A stretch of DNA of 60,000 nt. It comes from Symsagittifera roscoffensis. Lineage: Eukaryota > Xenacoelomorpha > Acoela > Convolutidae. The first letter of the stretch is position 1. Each line of letters begins with the position of its first letter. The stretch is from NCBI RefSeq assembly GCF_963678635.1, contig NC_087062.1, positions 22,247,789-22,307,788 on the forward strand. Direction: 5' to 3'. A program made the position numbers and the translations under genes. Positions 33,401 through 40,750 of the stretch are shown here, one piece after another. The notes beneath the pieces were generated by a model. The model had not been told where the DNA came from and did no database searches. It was given only the letters and a program-made list of their open reading frames with translations.

Positions 33401-33879
33401 AACATTTCCTCTTTTGTCTGTGATTGCATAAAAACATCGTCTAAATAAGTGATTGCGTTTTTCTTGAGTATTAGTTGTCTAAAAATTTTGCTCATAAAAG
33501 CTGAAAATGCTGCTGGTCCTATGGATATTCCATAGAATAGGCGGTTGAATTCATATTGCTGATTTCCAATAACAAATTGTGTTAAGCGTCGCGATTGTTC
33601 ATCTAGTGGCATTTGATTATATGCACTATTCATATCTGCGGTTGTAAAGTATTTTCCGTTTATTTTTGTTAAAATAACTTGTATTGTTTCAATAGGCCAA
33701 TTGCATTTTGATTCGTCTATTAGTGAATTAAGATATCTAGCGTCTAGAACTATTTTTAATGATTCTCCTTTTGCTAGGATGATAACAGGGTTGATAAATG
33801 TGTTACCTTTTGGTTGTTCTTCTTTGTTTACCGGTGATATAATTTTGTATTGTTCTAAAATATCGAGTAATCTGTTCAC
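30415..33879 (-). CDS. pol: Reverse transcriptase - RNase H - integrase polyprotein
   Basis: 1154 intact codons, counted from an internal ATG; the open frame continues some 80 nt upstream. RT: ADMNSAY (Asp82) and YLDDV (Asp147, Asp148). RNase H: MCDASNFGIGAAL (Asp294), RECTAI (Glu337), FTDHKP (Asp364), ALPDTLSR (Asp409). A ~240-residue linker follows. Integrase: zinc domain His657, His664, Cys694, Cys697; catalytic Asp729, Asp789 and Glu825, exactly 35 residues after Asp789 (DD35E). A GPY/F-like module (LRKGPYQII) and a Lys/Asn-rich basic tail end the protein. Domain order is typical of Ty3/gypsy. It copies the element RNA and inserts the DNA. All catalytic residues are present, so the enzyme part may still work. 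The frame is offset from the protease frame by a small indel. Confidence 0.93.
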   Translation of the reverse strand: MNRLLDILEQYKIISPVNKEEQPKGNTFINPVIILAKGESLKIVLDARYLNSLIDESKCNWPIETIQVILTKINGKYFTTADMNSAYNQMPLDEQSRRLTQFVIGNQQYEFNRLFYGISIGPAAFSAFMSKIFRQLILKKNAITYLDDVFMQSQTKEEMFNVLEHYHKILQNENLKAAPDKSHFFLTRVKFLGHNIERKTITPLKSRIDAIQKLQPPTNKKKIQEFLGMLNFLSKYVYKMQLYLRPFYNILRQQNNFEWNTEHQARFEEIKKLLTEQISNTIPDPNQPFYAMCDASNFGIGAALLQSHNGTNKMNLISANSRLFTQAELRLSTLMRECTAIIYTLTEYEFLILGSKHPTVLFTDHKPIIFLFTQKSNPNHRVYRFQLILMKFPNLHIVWTAGKNLALPDTLSRNTPPELFTRKTTVEIPKNIKFYLAENETSPRLEWKYAVKTDVEQSQINNLQHFPLYLDCQNNHYEVDLLGTSTFKPIPCSQWIKNNTQQKRVKQHPHKKDLFPIIEKENLTDKINLSGPQTNDSKYTIYQVFDLHDPLGTILLSKLEIENIFLPPSDKITISTLKQYQNLDPIIRQLKSWHKYNIKPVKADTTILGNKTLLRYFRKFNNTTINENTDLLEYQLNESKVPCLPLSMILIAFNISHTQNIKGHSGSEKTYSNFIQNFYFPNAPIWIKVLCNDCIVCQLNKPYPNQKQIAQKQDFKGQSLYFNHRISFDPKGPISPSSEGNSYIMVIVDAFTHYVALNPVPHCNAYYAYTTLYEHWIAKFGLPEILVTDNGTEFINNEIITLCHLYNIKHKPRTTHAPCTNGLVEGMNRSLQEYLRCIINGNDTRYTEWSADLKLFPLAYNSQITTTLGRSPYEMVFNQKPRKPIMFTANSHKNAQSYCQPNKDSICYNLPLHTHDEDHFHHPQILKLASGTHTEWILNRDKKHNEIYQRVTKKLLQRQNINEQINSRFTPASDLKIGIFVLIPNFNTQKGISKKLQPLRKGPYQIIAKPTDVTYKITDSDKKEIVQHRNNLLPYYPKEYALRELTQLFSFTGLKVIQNNPHTENKTKEQHDIHLENQNKKSTTTKNNTKKLDQNIPQKERKNRKLTEKIIPQEQIDKSEHRESSRLRNQPRKNYKTFIPQSKILKKVEFQKQL

Positions 33880-33941
33880 TTTATCGTGTAAATGAATTGG
33901 TACTTTACTTGCTCTTTGTTTTTTGAAAACTGCGTCAGGTT

Positions 33942-35087
33942 TTAATGGGAGATGTAGTGATGAACTGATTTGGATGTTGCATAGACTGATGAATATTTTA
34001 TTAGCTGTTTGGCTAACTTATCAAATTCGTCTTGTGTTATTTGTGAATGTTGGAAGTTAAACATTGTTAAAAATTTCTGTTGATTCTCTGTATAGTTATT
34101 TATGTTGAATGTAGGTTCGAAATATGGGGTTTTTGTGAAATAATCTGTATTTCTTTTTTCATTACTTATTATATTATTTATGGATAATTCTTCATTAAGA
34201 ATTGTGGATTGACAAATATCTAATAATTGGAGTATATTATTTACGCGGTATGCTTTTTCGTGTATTGGTGATATTGTAGCGTTGGTTTCGCAATATCCTA
34301 AAAGTCCTAAAGGTAATGTTACTTGATAGGGTGTATTGTTGTATACATGTAACGAAATAATATCTGAATTCGAGTTTTTCAAATATTTTATGGATGAAAT
34401 TGTGATTTTGAAAAACTTATGGATAGGTTTGAATTCAAAATCTGACATAAAGAGTTGTTGTTTATTTTGTTTTTTATCATATTGGTGAACTTGTTTTATT
34501 GAAAAGTTATATATGTTTCCTGATAGTGGTTTCAGGTGTTTTCTTTGTTGGTTATATATTGGATAAAATGTTGAAAAGAATGGTGGTTGTTTATTTAATC
34601 TTTGAAAAAATGTTAGGGATGTGTCTTTTGTTTTTGTGTATTTATCTTTGATTAGTATTTTACTCTTCAAAATGTTGATTGTTGGTATATATTTAGAGAT
34701 AAATGGTATTCCAATGATGTTGTGTTTAATATCAGTGATATGAAATATTTGTTTAAATGGTTTATTTAAAATTTTATTTTGCTCTATTGTTCTTGTGGGG
34801 AGAAGAAATAATTGAATTTTTCCATAGTTTACCAATGTTGATCCTTGTGCTGTTGCTAGTTTACTGGAGGTTTCAAGAGGTGTTAGTTTTGGGTGTAATG
34901 TTTTTATCTCATTCCATGTGGGAATGTTTATTATGTTTGATTCTGCTCCTGAATCAATTAAAAATTCAATTTCAAGATCTGGTGGTTGAAATTCTTTGTT
35001 TCTTGGACTTTCTAAAAGAAATGGTATCGTCCAAATTTTTTTCTTTGGGTTGTTTTTTTTGTATATTTTGATAGATGTGATTTGTAT
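33942..35087 (-). CDS. pol: Aspartic protease segment of Pol, frameshifted from RT
   Basis: Open frame without its own ATG, overlapping the end of gag by 116 nt in the +1 frame, so it should be made by frameshifting. The retropepsin active site EIEFLIDSGAESNII is at about 34967-34923, with Asp-Ser-Gly encoded at 34955-34947. IGIPFISKYIPT may be the later flap/hydrophobic part. The last ~200 residues form a linker to RT. The frame hits TAA at 33944 while RT continues in another frame. In the plus-strand relative the equivalent region (53831-54283) is continuous, so this shift is a lesion near 33950-33985 rather than a family feature. The protease would cleave Gag and Pol. Confidence 0.8.
   Translation of the reverse strand: MQITSIKIYKKNNPKKKIWTIPFLLESPRNKEFQPPDLEIEFLIDSGAESNIINIPTWNEIKTLHPKLTPLETSSKLATAQGSTLVNYGKIQLFLLPTRTIEQNKILNKPFKQIFHITDIKHNIIGIPFISKYIPTINILKSKILIKDKYTKTKDTSLTFFQRLNKQPPFFSTFYPIYNQQRKHLKPLSGNIYNFSIKQVHQYDKKQNKQQLFMSDFEFKPIHKFFKITISSIKYLKNSNSDIISLHVYNNTPYQVTLPLGLLGYCETNATISPIHEKAYRVNNILQLLDICQSTILNEELSINNIISNEKRNTDYFTKTPYFEPTFNINNYTENQQKFLTMFNFQHSQITQDEFDKLAKQLIKYSSVYATSKSVHHYISH
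34972..35087 (-). promoter_or_regulatory. Gag to protease +1 frameshift overlap
   Basis: The gag frame stops at 34974-34972 and the protease frame opens after a TGA at 35090-35088. The protease frame is +1 relative to gag. A-rich runs (an A8 ending in C at about 35052-35060 and GAAAAAAAT at 35041-35033) are candidate shift sites, but neither fits a canonical -1 heptamer. Confidence 0.5.
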
Positions 35088-36720
35088 TCAAGCATTTTGT
35101 TTTGTCATTTTCATTGGATTGATTTGTAGTGTTGATTTCGTTAGTTTCTTGTGCCGTTTGTGTGGAATGGATGGGTTCAACATAATAATTGTGAAGGAGT
35201 TCTAATTGATTTTCATATATATGTGATGAAAAAGGTTGTTCATATATAAAAGGTTCGTAGTCATTTTCGACTGCTATCATATTGATGGAGATAGTGTTTT
35301 CTGTATCACTTTCTGAATCTGATGATCCACAGTTTATTTGATTTAGTAGTAGTTTGTCATTTACTGTGTCATCAATACCTGTGGGGTCTGATGTTGTTTC
35401 TGGATTTGATTGTACTTGATTAATATGTCTTTGATGTTTAGGTGTACTACTTCTGTGGCGATTGTTAGAATTATTATAATGGTTATTATTTCTGTGTGGT
35501 GATTGGGAATAATTTCTATAACGATTATTATAACTTGAATGTCGATTTTGTGAATTATTTTGTGATCTGTTTTGATAATTATTGTTTGGTCTGTTATAGT
35601 TTGATTTGTTATATGAGTTATTCCTTGATCGATTGTTCGGGTAATTCTGGTTTCGGTTGTTTGAATAACTTCTATTTCGATTATTGGAGTAGTTTCTATT
35701 TCTATTATATGATGAGTTTCGTGACTGATTGTTTGGATAGTATTTATTCCTTGATTGGGAATTAGATCTAGAAACAAACTGTGTTGTATTCGAATTTGAT
35801 CTGGAGTAGTTATTTCGACTATTTGGTCTATTGTAATGATTTTGTGACGAATTTTGTGTATTTCTTCGTTCTGGTGATCTTCCTCTATAACTTGAGTTAT
35901 AAAGTGATTGGGTTCTCGTGTAATTGGTATTGTTCGGAAGTGGTTTTCCTGAACTGTTGTTGCTGTATACATTTTTGTTTGGTAGATTTTGATCTTTCTT
36001 CATGTATTGATAGAATGATTTATTTGGTTCTTTATATTTTTGAGGTTTGTTTTGATTGTCCTGTTGTTTTTGTCTACATTCAGAAATACTAGGTCCGTAT
36101 CGTCGGCAATAATTACACCATTTTTTGAAAGATGGTTTGCCTTTAAAGTTTGGGTGTTTTTCATAAACATTGAGTATTTCAGTGATTTTTTCAACGAGGT
36201 CTGTATCTGATTCCTGTATATTGTTGATATTTGTGGTATTTGTTTCAATTCGGTTAACATATTGTAATTTCAGATTTTCTGTTTCTTCAAGTTTCATTGT
36301 GATTTCCGCTTGCTCTAGTTTGTCTACTAGTTTTCGAAAATCTAAATCGGGCTCTCGAATTGAGGAGGGATGGGATGCTCTCTTTTTTATTGCTATTTTC
36401 CTTAATTGAGGTGTTAAGGTCATCATTAAGATTTCTGTCATTTTTGTGTTTTTATAGTCGTATGTATTTAATGAATATGCTTTTCGAACTAGTGTTTCGA
36501 TACGTACTGCTAATTGTTTGATGGTTTCATTTGGTAATCTGCGAATTTCATTACATAAAACTCTTTGTTGTTGTTTGTTTCTTTCGGAGTCAAACATTTT
36601 TGAAAATTCTTGTGTAAATCTTTTCCAATTTGATTTTATTTCTATAGGCAATACTGAAAACCATTTTGGGCTGCGCCGTCTAAGGTTGTCTGTATCAACG
36701 CTGTGCGTCGATGTATCCAA
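34972..36720 (-). CDS. gag: Gag, C-terminal part
   Basis: 582-codon frame, meaningful from about codon 19 (near 36665), in the -1 frame relative to the N-terminal part. Residues 20-140 continue the retrotransposon Gag domain (KWFSVLPIEIKSNW, FTQEFSKMFD, KIAIKKRASHP). A zinc knuckle at 202-215 reads CNYCRRYGPSISEC: both N-terminal Cys and the last Cys are present, but Pro210 occupies the His position, so metal binding should fail. Residues ~220-430 are a low-complexity tail of Asn/Arg/Ser/Tyr repeats (NNRNRSYSNNRNQNYPNN), probably RNA-binding and able to condense. An acidic stretch follows, then the overlap with protease. Confidence 0.85.
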   Translation of the reverse strand: MDTSTHSVDTDNLRRRSPKWFSVLPIEIKSNWKRFTQEFSKMFDSERNKQQQRVLCNEIRRLPNETIKQLAVRIETLVRKAYSLNTYDYKNTKMTEILMMTLTPQLRKIAIKKRASHPSSIREPDLDFRKLVDKLEQAEITMKLEETENLKLQYVNRIETNTTNINNIQESDTDLVEKITEILNVYEKHPNFKGKPSFKKWCNYCRRYGPSISECRQKQQDNQNKPQKYKEPNKSFYQYMKKDQNLPNKNVYSNNSSGKPLPNNTNYTRTQSLYNSSYRGRSPERRNTQNSSQNHYNRPNSRNNYSRSNSNTTQFVSRSNSQSRNKYYPNNQSRNSSYNRNRNYSNNRNRSYSNNRNQNYPNNRSRNNSYNKSNYNRPNNNYQNRSQNNSQNRHSSYNNRYRNYSQSPHRNNNHYNNSNNRHRSSTPKHQRHINQVQSNPETTSDPTGIDDTVNDKLLLNQINCGSSDSESDTENTISINMIAVENDYEPFIYEQPFSSHIYENQLELLHNYYVEPIHSTQTAQETNEINTTNQSNENDKTKCLNTNHIYQNIQKKQPKEKNLDDTISFRKSKKQRISTTRS

Positions 36721-38438
36721 TTTTCATGTAGTGGCGTATTAATTGGTTCAGGTCCTATATTTAAAATTAAATTTGCTGTTACTGCATTTAAATAATCTTC
36801 TACAGAATATTCAGGGTCTGTTCCTATGAATACCATTAATGGTTTGTTTGATGTTATTGATGATCTACCCATAAGGTATGGATTCATTGTCATTTGTAAT
36901 GATTCTGCGGCATTTGGCATTTGTGAAAAATTTGAAAGTTGATTTTTTGTTATTTCGTGTTGTTGAAGGTAATATGGGAGTGGTATTTCATTTTGCATTT
37001 GTGTTGGTTGATACGAGTGTGTAATCATTGGGTTTTGTGGCTGAATTGGTTGAAAAGATTGTGTATTAATTGGGTTTTGCATTTGTATTGGTTGTTGATT
37101 TTGTGTATCTATGGGGTGTGGAGAAAAAATTCTATGATATGTATGTGGTTTCTGCACTCTTTGTCCACGATATTCTTGAGTGTATGGTGCAAATATATCT
37201 GGTTGTAAATAATCATCATCAGAGGATAAATAATCCGTTTGATGAGATGCTTGTTTTTTATTTTTATTCTGTTGAAAGAATGGGTAATTTTCACTACGAT
37301 CCTGTGGAGGATGTGAATTAGTTTGAAAATTTACTGAGTTGGTTGTTGCCATTGGATTATCCCAAAATTGAGATCTTATCTGATTATTATTATTTTTTCG
37401 TGGGGGATAGTTTGTTTTTGATGAATGTGTGTAATTATAATTGTGTTCCGCAAAAGTGTTTCTTGTGAATGTTCTGCGTGTTTTTGACGGTATTGTCATG
37501 GGTCTATATGTTTGATAATCTATTTGTGAATATTTTGGAGCAACCGAAGGTTTAACGGTTGATTGTAGGGTTACCTGTGCTAGTGAAGTGTTTGTATTTC
37601 TTGGTGTTGTTAAATTTGGACGTATCGGTGAAATACTTTGTTGTGTAGTTGTTGTTGTTTGGACGATTTCTTCATTTATGAAGTGTGATGGTGTCTGAAT
37701 ATCTTGTTGAGTGAGATTCCTAGTTCCATTAAGGTTTTCATTGTGTATGACGGTCGAATTTAAACTGTTATTTCGCGTATCAGGTAAAAATGTATTGTAG
37801 TTTAATGGTGTTGCATCAATGGTTAATGGTACTACTCTTACATAATCTCTTGCATAAGATATTGTACTTATTGCTTGACTTGAGATTGATTGTGGGATAT
37901 TTATGAATGCATAATGAGACCATTCGGGGTCCCAAATGTAGTCTGATTGTTCTGTGATGTCAGTATCATCGTTTGAATTTTGAGGTCTAAAATTTTTTCT
38001 TGCTTGTGAATTTAAATCTATATTATGTGTGAAATAATCTATTATAAACCATGCCAAAATTTTTTGTAAGTCATGTTTTGTATGTTGTGAAACTTCATCT
38101 TTAGTAAAATTTTCTTTAATTATATGTAGGAAAGTTGAAAATAGTGTGATTTCATGTCGTACCCTTATGTGTTTGGATGTCTCTGTCGGTGAGACATTTG
38201 AGATTGGGGTTTCGTTTTCTAATATTGAAATATAACTATATATTATTGCAAAAACTTCATTAGTAAATATGGAGTTTGCTCTTTGTGAGTTATGATATTG
38301 TATGCTTTTTATATATTCTAAGAATACTTTTGAAAATTCTAAGTCAAGATCGTCTGTTTGAATTACAAATCTGCGGTGATTCGGGTTTGGTGTACTGAAT
38401 TCTATGGTGTAGATTCCGTATTGTTGTGTTAAAAACAT
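36642..38438 (-). CDS. gag: Gag, N-terminal part, ended by a frameshift
   Basis: 598-codon frame with an ATG that overlaps the ORF2 stop (ATGTTTTTAA). Residues 1-150 look folded and helical. Residues ~160-500 are rich in Gln, Asn, Thr and Pro, with several TQ.YQP.QMQNP-like repeats. From ~540 the capsid-type domain begins (PEYSVEDYLNAVTANLIL, RTALIQTTLDGAAQ). The frame leaves the conserved L-G-A-x-x-W motif at a run of four A (plus-strand TTTT near 36664) and continues in the next frame of the downstream part. A 1-nt loss in this homopolymer, real or from assembly, is the simplest explanation. The two parts together would make an unusually large Gag of ~1150 residues. Confidence 0.85.
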   Translation of the reverse strand: MFLTQQYGIYTIEFSTPNPNHRRFVIQTDDLDLEFSKVFLEYIKSIQYHNSQRANSIFTNEVFAIIYSYISILENETPISNVSPTETSKHIRVRHEITLFSTFLHIIKENFTKDEVSQHTKHDLQKILAWFIIDYFTHNIDLNSQARKNFRPQNSNDDTDITEQSDYIWDPEWSHYAFINIPQSISSQAISTISYARDYVRVVPLTIDATPLNYNTFLPDTRNNSLNSTVIHNENLNGTRNLTQQDIQTPSHFINEEIVQTTTTTQQSISPIRPNLTTPRNTNTSLAQVTLQSTVKPSVAPKYSQIDYQTYRPMTIPSKTRRTFTRNTFAEHNYNYTHSSKTNYPPRKNNNNQIRSQFWDNPMATTNSVNFQTNSHPPQDRSENYPFFQQNKNKKQASHQTDYLSSDDDYLQPDIFAPYTQEYRGQRVQKPHTYHRIFSPHPIDTQNQQPIQMQNPINTQSFQPIQPQNPMITHSYQPTQMQNEIPLPYYLQQHEITKNQLSNFSQMPNAAESLQMTMNPYLMGRSSITSNKPLMVFIGTDPEYSVEDYLNAVTANLILNIGPEPINTPLHENWIHRRTALIQTTLDGAAQNGFQYCL

Positions 38439-38647
38439 ATATCTTTCAGATAGTGATCAATAATTTGTCTTTTGATTTTTACATCTGGGAACTCTGCTTT
38501 ACATGGGCTGATTCCGGGTTCAAACAAATTTAGGAGGAAATTCTTGCAAAGATCATGTTGTCCTCTATTATCGGGTGCATCTACGAGGAAGGGGTAGATA
38601 TCGTCATCATCTGGACTATCTTCACTTGGAGTGTGTGTTTGGCTCAT
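38429..38647 (-). CDS. ORF2: small acidic protein upstream of gag
   Basis: 72 codons, ATG start, overlapping ORF1 by 26 nt and gag by 10 nt. It begins with an acidic stretch (PSEDSPDDDDIYPF) and has a C-terminal helical region (IIDHYLKDI) with three Cys. The tight overlaps suggest leaky scanning, reinitiation or frameshifting into gag. The plus-strand relative keeps a recognisable version (about 46850-46950, LFKAK region) at the same place. Function unknown. It could also be an N-terminal extension of Gag read through a frameshift. Confidence 0.6.
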   Translation of the reverse strand: MSQTHTPSEDSPDDDDIYPFLVDAPDNRGQHDLCKNFLLNLFEPGISPCKAEFPDVKIKRQIIDHYLKDICF

Positions 38648-39089
38648 TTTTTTGTTTAATGACTGTTAATAGGTAATTATCGATGTGTCTAATTGGTTGA
38701 TTCCAATTATACAAGTGTACTGGTTTGTGTTTATATTGCTTTTTTATTCTTCTTTTTCCTCTTTTTGATGAATGTGAAGTTGTTTCTGAGTCTGAAAAAT
38801 ATAATTGATCGTGAATGGGGCAATTTTTATCTATAGATTCTTTTAATTTATAAAGTTCGTCTAAATTGTTGGCTTCTGATTCTGAAAATGCGTTTCTATT
38901 TTTGGAAAATCTTTTTCGTGTTATTTGTCTTTGTTTGGTTATTATTTTCTTTTTTAGTGTTTGTCGTTTTGTTCTAATATATCCAACTGTTTGTGTATGA
39001 GGTGTGATTACAAGGTCGTATTTTTTGTTATCTATTTCACAGTTGTGTAAAACGATTGTTTGTTTGTTTCCTAGATTTTTAAATGACAT
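38622..39089 (-). CDS. ORF1: basic accessory protein, first ORF of the element
   Basis: 155 codons from the first ATG of the main frame. N-terminus MSFKNLGNKQTIVLHNCEID. A very basic segment at ~40-65 (KRQTLKKKIITKQRQITRKR) and another at ~110-125 (KRGKRRIKKQYKHK) could bind RNA or act as nuclear signals. The middle is Ser/Glu/Asp-rich. N-terminal coding sequence is recognisable in the plus-strand relative (46264, 50237) and, twice, in the deleted element (20330-20575), so it is an old family component. No known family recognised; a small regulatory RNA-binding role is a guess. Confidence 0.65.
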   Translation of the reverse strand: MSFKNLGNKQTIVLHNCEIDNKKYDLVITPHTQTVGYIRTKRQTLKKKIITKQRQITRKRFSKNRNAFSESEANNLDELYKLKESIDKNCPIHDQLYFSDSETTSHSSKRGKRRIKKQYKHKPVHLYNWNQPIRHIDNYLLTVIKQKNEPNTHSK

Positions 39090-40317
39090 AAGGTTTAGGA
39101 TGACGGATTCAAAAAGTTGTTAGATGATTTCTATTTTCTTAAATTGTTAGTCCTTACGATTTTTTGGTTAGCTTAACCTGGGTCTATTTGTTCAGGGTTG
39201 GAGAGAAAAGTATATCGATTCCGAAGAATGATTTATTACTTTCTCGTGGCAAGTATAAGCTAAGGTGTTAACTTACTTAATCTTACTTAGGGGTAGTGAT
39301 TGTGTTCAAGGGTTGGAGAATAGTAAATCGATCCACAAGGTTCAGGTATAATTAGAAGGCGAGTAGTTCACTAGATACTATTTTAAACTTACTAAGTCTA
39401 AGATTTATCCTGGGTCTGGTAAGAGGAGGGTTCAAGTGAAGGATGAATAACCGAAGTTCTTCACTGTTTATCCTAATTTGAATGATTAGTTTTGTTCAAA
39501 AATTTCTATTAGTCTTGGGTTTTTTGAAAGGGTTGGATAGTGAATCGACGTTTGAGGTCGTTAGACACTAGCTAAGTGGGTGGAGTAGAACAAAATTGTT
39601 CTTTTTGATCCAAGGATAGGCCTTGATGATCAAGTTTTAAATTTAATTGAATAGAAAATTAATTAAGATCCAAGGATAAGCCTTGATGATCTGATTTTAA
39701 AATTAAGTGAATTTAAGTTTAAAATGGTTTAAATTTGTTTAAGAAAAAGATTTAGTGTTTTAATGATATTAGTGAGCTTATGATTGCTGTTATGTTTTAG
39801 GTGATGAAGCTGGGACAACTGATGATTTTATGATTACTAACAGTTTATTGTCATGCTACTAATTTTTGTTTTGATTTTCAATAAATATTTTCCAAACATG
39901 TTTTATAGAATACTGCAGAATTTTTGGAAAACGATCTGAGATTTTTTTATCAATCGTTATTGTATATTAATAGTGTTGTTTAGCGCCTGAAATGATTATG
40001 AAGATTGACTTCAAGATTTTATGTTTGTAAATGAAAATCTAAATTCATTGCTAATAAAATTCTAAATATAAAAGTTTGTGTTGGCTTTTGCCGTACTATC
40101 ATATAACTATTTGGTAAGTTTCTACTTTGTCGTATGTCGTCTCTGGTTCGAGGTCTTCTTCCAATTCCGGGTAGTTCTATTATCGTTCGGAATATTGGCT
40201 TTGATCTATTGAGTCGTAGAGACATTTCGATTAAATTATCGTCGTGTAACATTTTAAAAATGTTTTATCTAAATTCTAATCTATTTTTGGTTAATTCTAA
40301 GCTATTAAGGTCTTGTT
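39090..40317 (-). other. 5' leader of the main element with repeated motifs
   Basis: 1.2 kb between primer site and ORF1. A motif near GGGTTGGAnAGTAnATCGATnC occurs three times (39194-39220, 39309-39337, 39529-39551). Three matching motifs, inverted with the element, occur in the relative (near 45811, 46011, 46118). A ~56-nt unit with GATCCAAGGATA(A/G)GCCTTGATGATC is repeated in tandem at 39618-39720. GTAAGT donor-like sites on the minus strand lie near 39280-39290. Packaging, insulator or splicing roles are possible. A 77-codon minus-strand frame at 40019-40252 shows no conservation I could see. Confidence 0.55.
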
Positions 40318-40319
40318 CG

Positions 40320-40337
40320 AGACTTATGGTCGCACCA
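40320..40337 (-). promoter_or_regulatory. tRNA primer-binding site of the main element
   Basis: Minus strand TGGTGCGACCATAAGTCT begins two bases (TC) after the 5' LTR end. It is complementary to a tRNA ending GGTCGCACCA. I could not name the tRNA with certainty. Confidence 0.8.
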
Positions 40338-40339
40338 GA

Positions 40340-40750
40340 TGAGTTATAACCGATGATCTTAACTCATAGAGTAATTTCGGATAGGGTACACCGTCTGCTC
40401 GTCACGCTATCTTATTTTCGGCCGGATAGATTCGTGCAACTTCTTAGTCTAATACCGATCCTAATCTTACTCTTATACTATTCTAGTCTCAGGTTGTTTA
40501 ACTAGTCTCTGCTAGGCTCAATAGATCTAGGGTATACTGGTTTATTGCGGCTGCTGAAGGTCTCTTGGAGAGGCGACTAATTTCTAAGTTAAATTCAAAT
40601 CTCTCTGGTGCTGAAATTACAAGTAATTTCAGCACTTACAAATAAGTGGGTTGTTAGTTAGATGGATCATGATTGGTTAATATTAAATACTTTACAGTGG
40701 TAAAATATCTAATTTATCCAATCATAAAATGTAGTTTAGATCAGGTTCCA
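40340..40750 (-). repeat. 5' LTR of the main element
   Basis: 411 bp, TG...CA, differing from the 3' LTR at a three-base cluster near its inner end and two single sites. It has the 13-bp hairpin (40608-40635) and AATAAA on the minus strand (40546-40541). GTAC of the target duplication follows at 40751. Confidence 0.93.

Larger units (their letters stand above)
21850..40750 (-). mobile_element. 18.9-kb retrovirus-like LTR element with env and accessory ORFs
   Basis: Two 411-bp LTRs (21850-22260, 40340-40750) start TG and end CA, differ at about five positions, and are flanked by GTAC on both sides (21846-21849, 40751-40754). Order on the minus strand: LTR, primer site, leader, ORF1, ORF2, gag, protease, RT-RNase H-integrase, non-coding gap, 62-aa membrane ORF, ORF-Y, env-like ORF, ORF-Z, 3' UTR, LTR. 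RT motifs, the DD35E integrase with a GPY/F-like module and RNase H before integrase place it with Ty3/gypsy (Metaviridae). Near-identical LTRs imply recent insertion, but several ORFs are broken, so it may have moved with help from other copies. It is long for an LTR retroelement. Confidence 0.93.

Noticed and set aside
35361-35972. 203-codon minus-strand frame rich in Ile and Thr, and plus-strand Tyr/Cys-rich frames
   Set aside because: Alternative-frame readings of the repetitive Asn/Arg/Ser tail of Gag.
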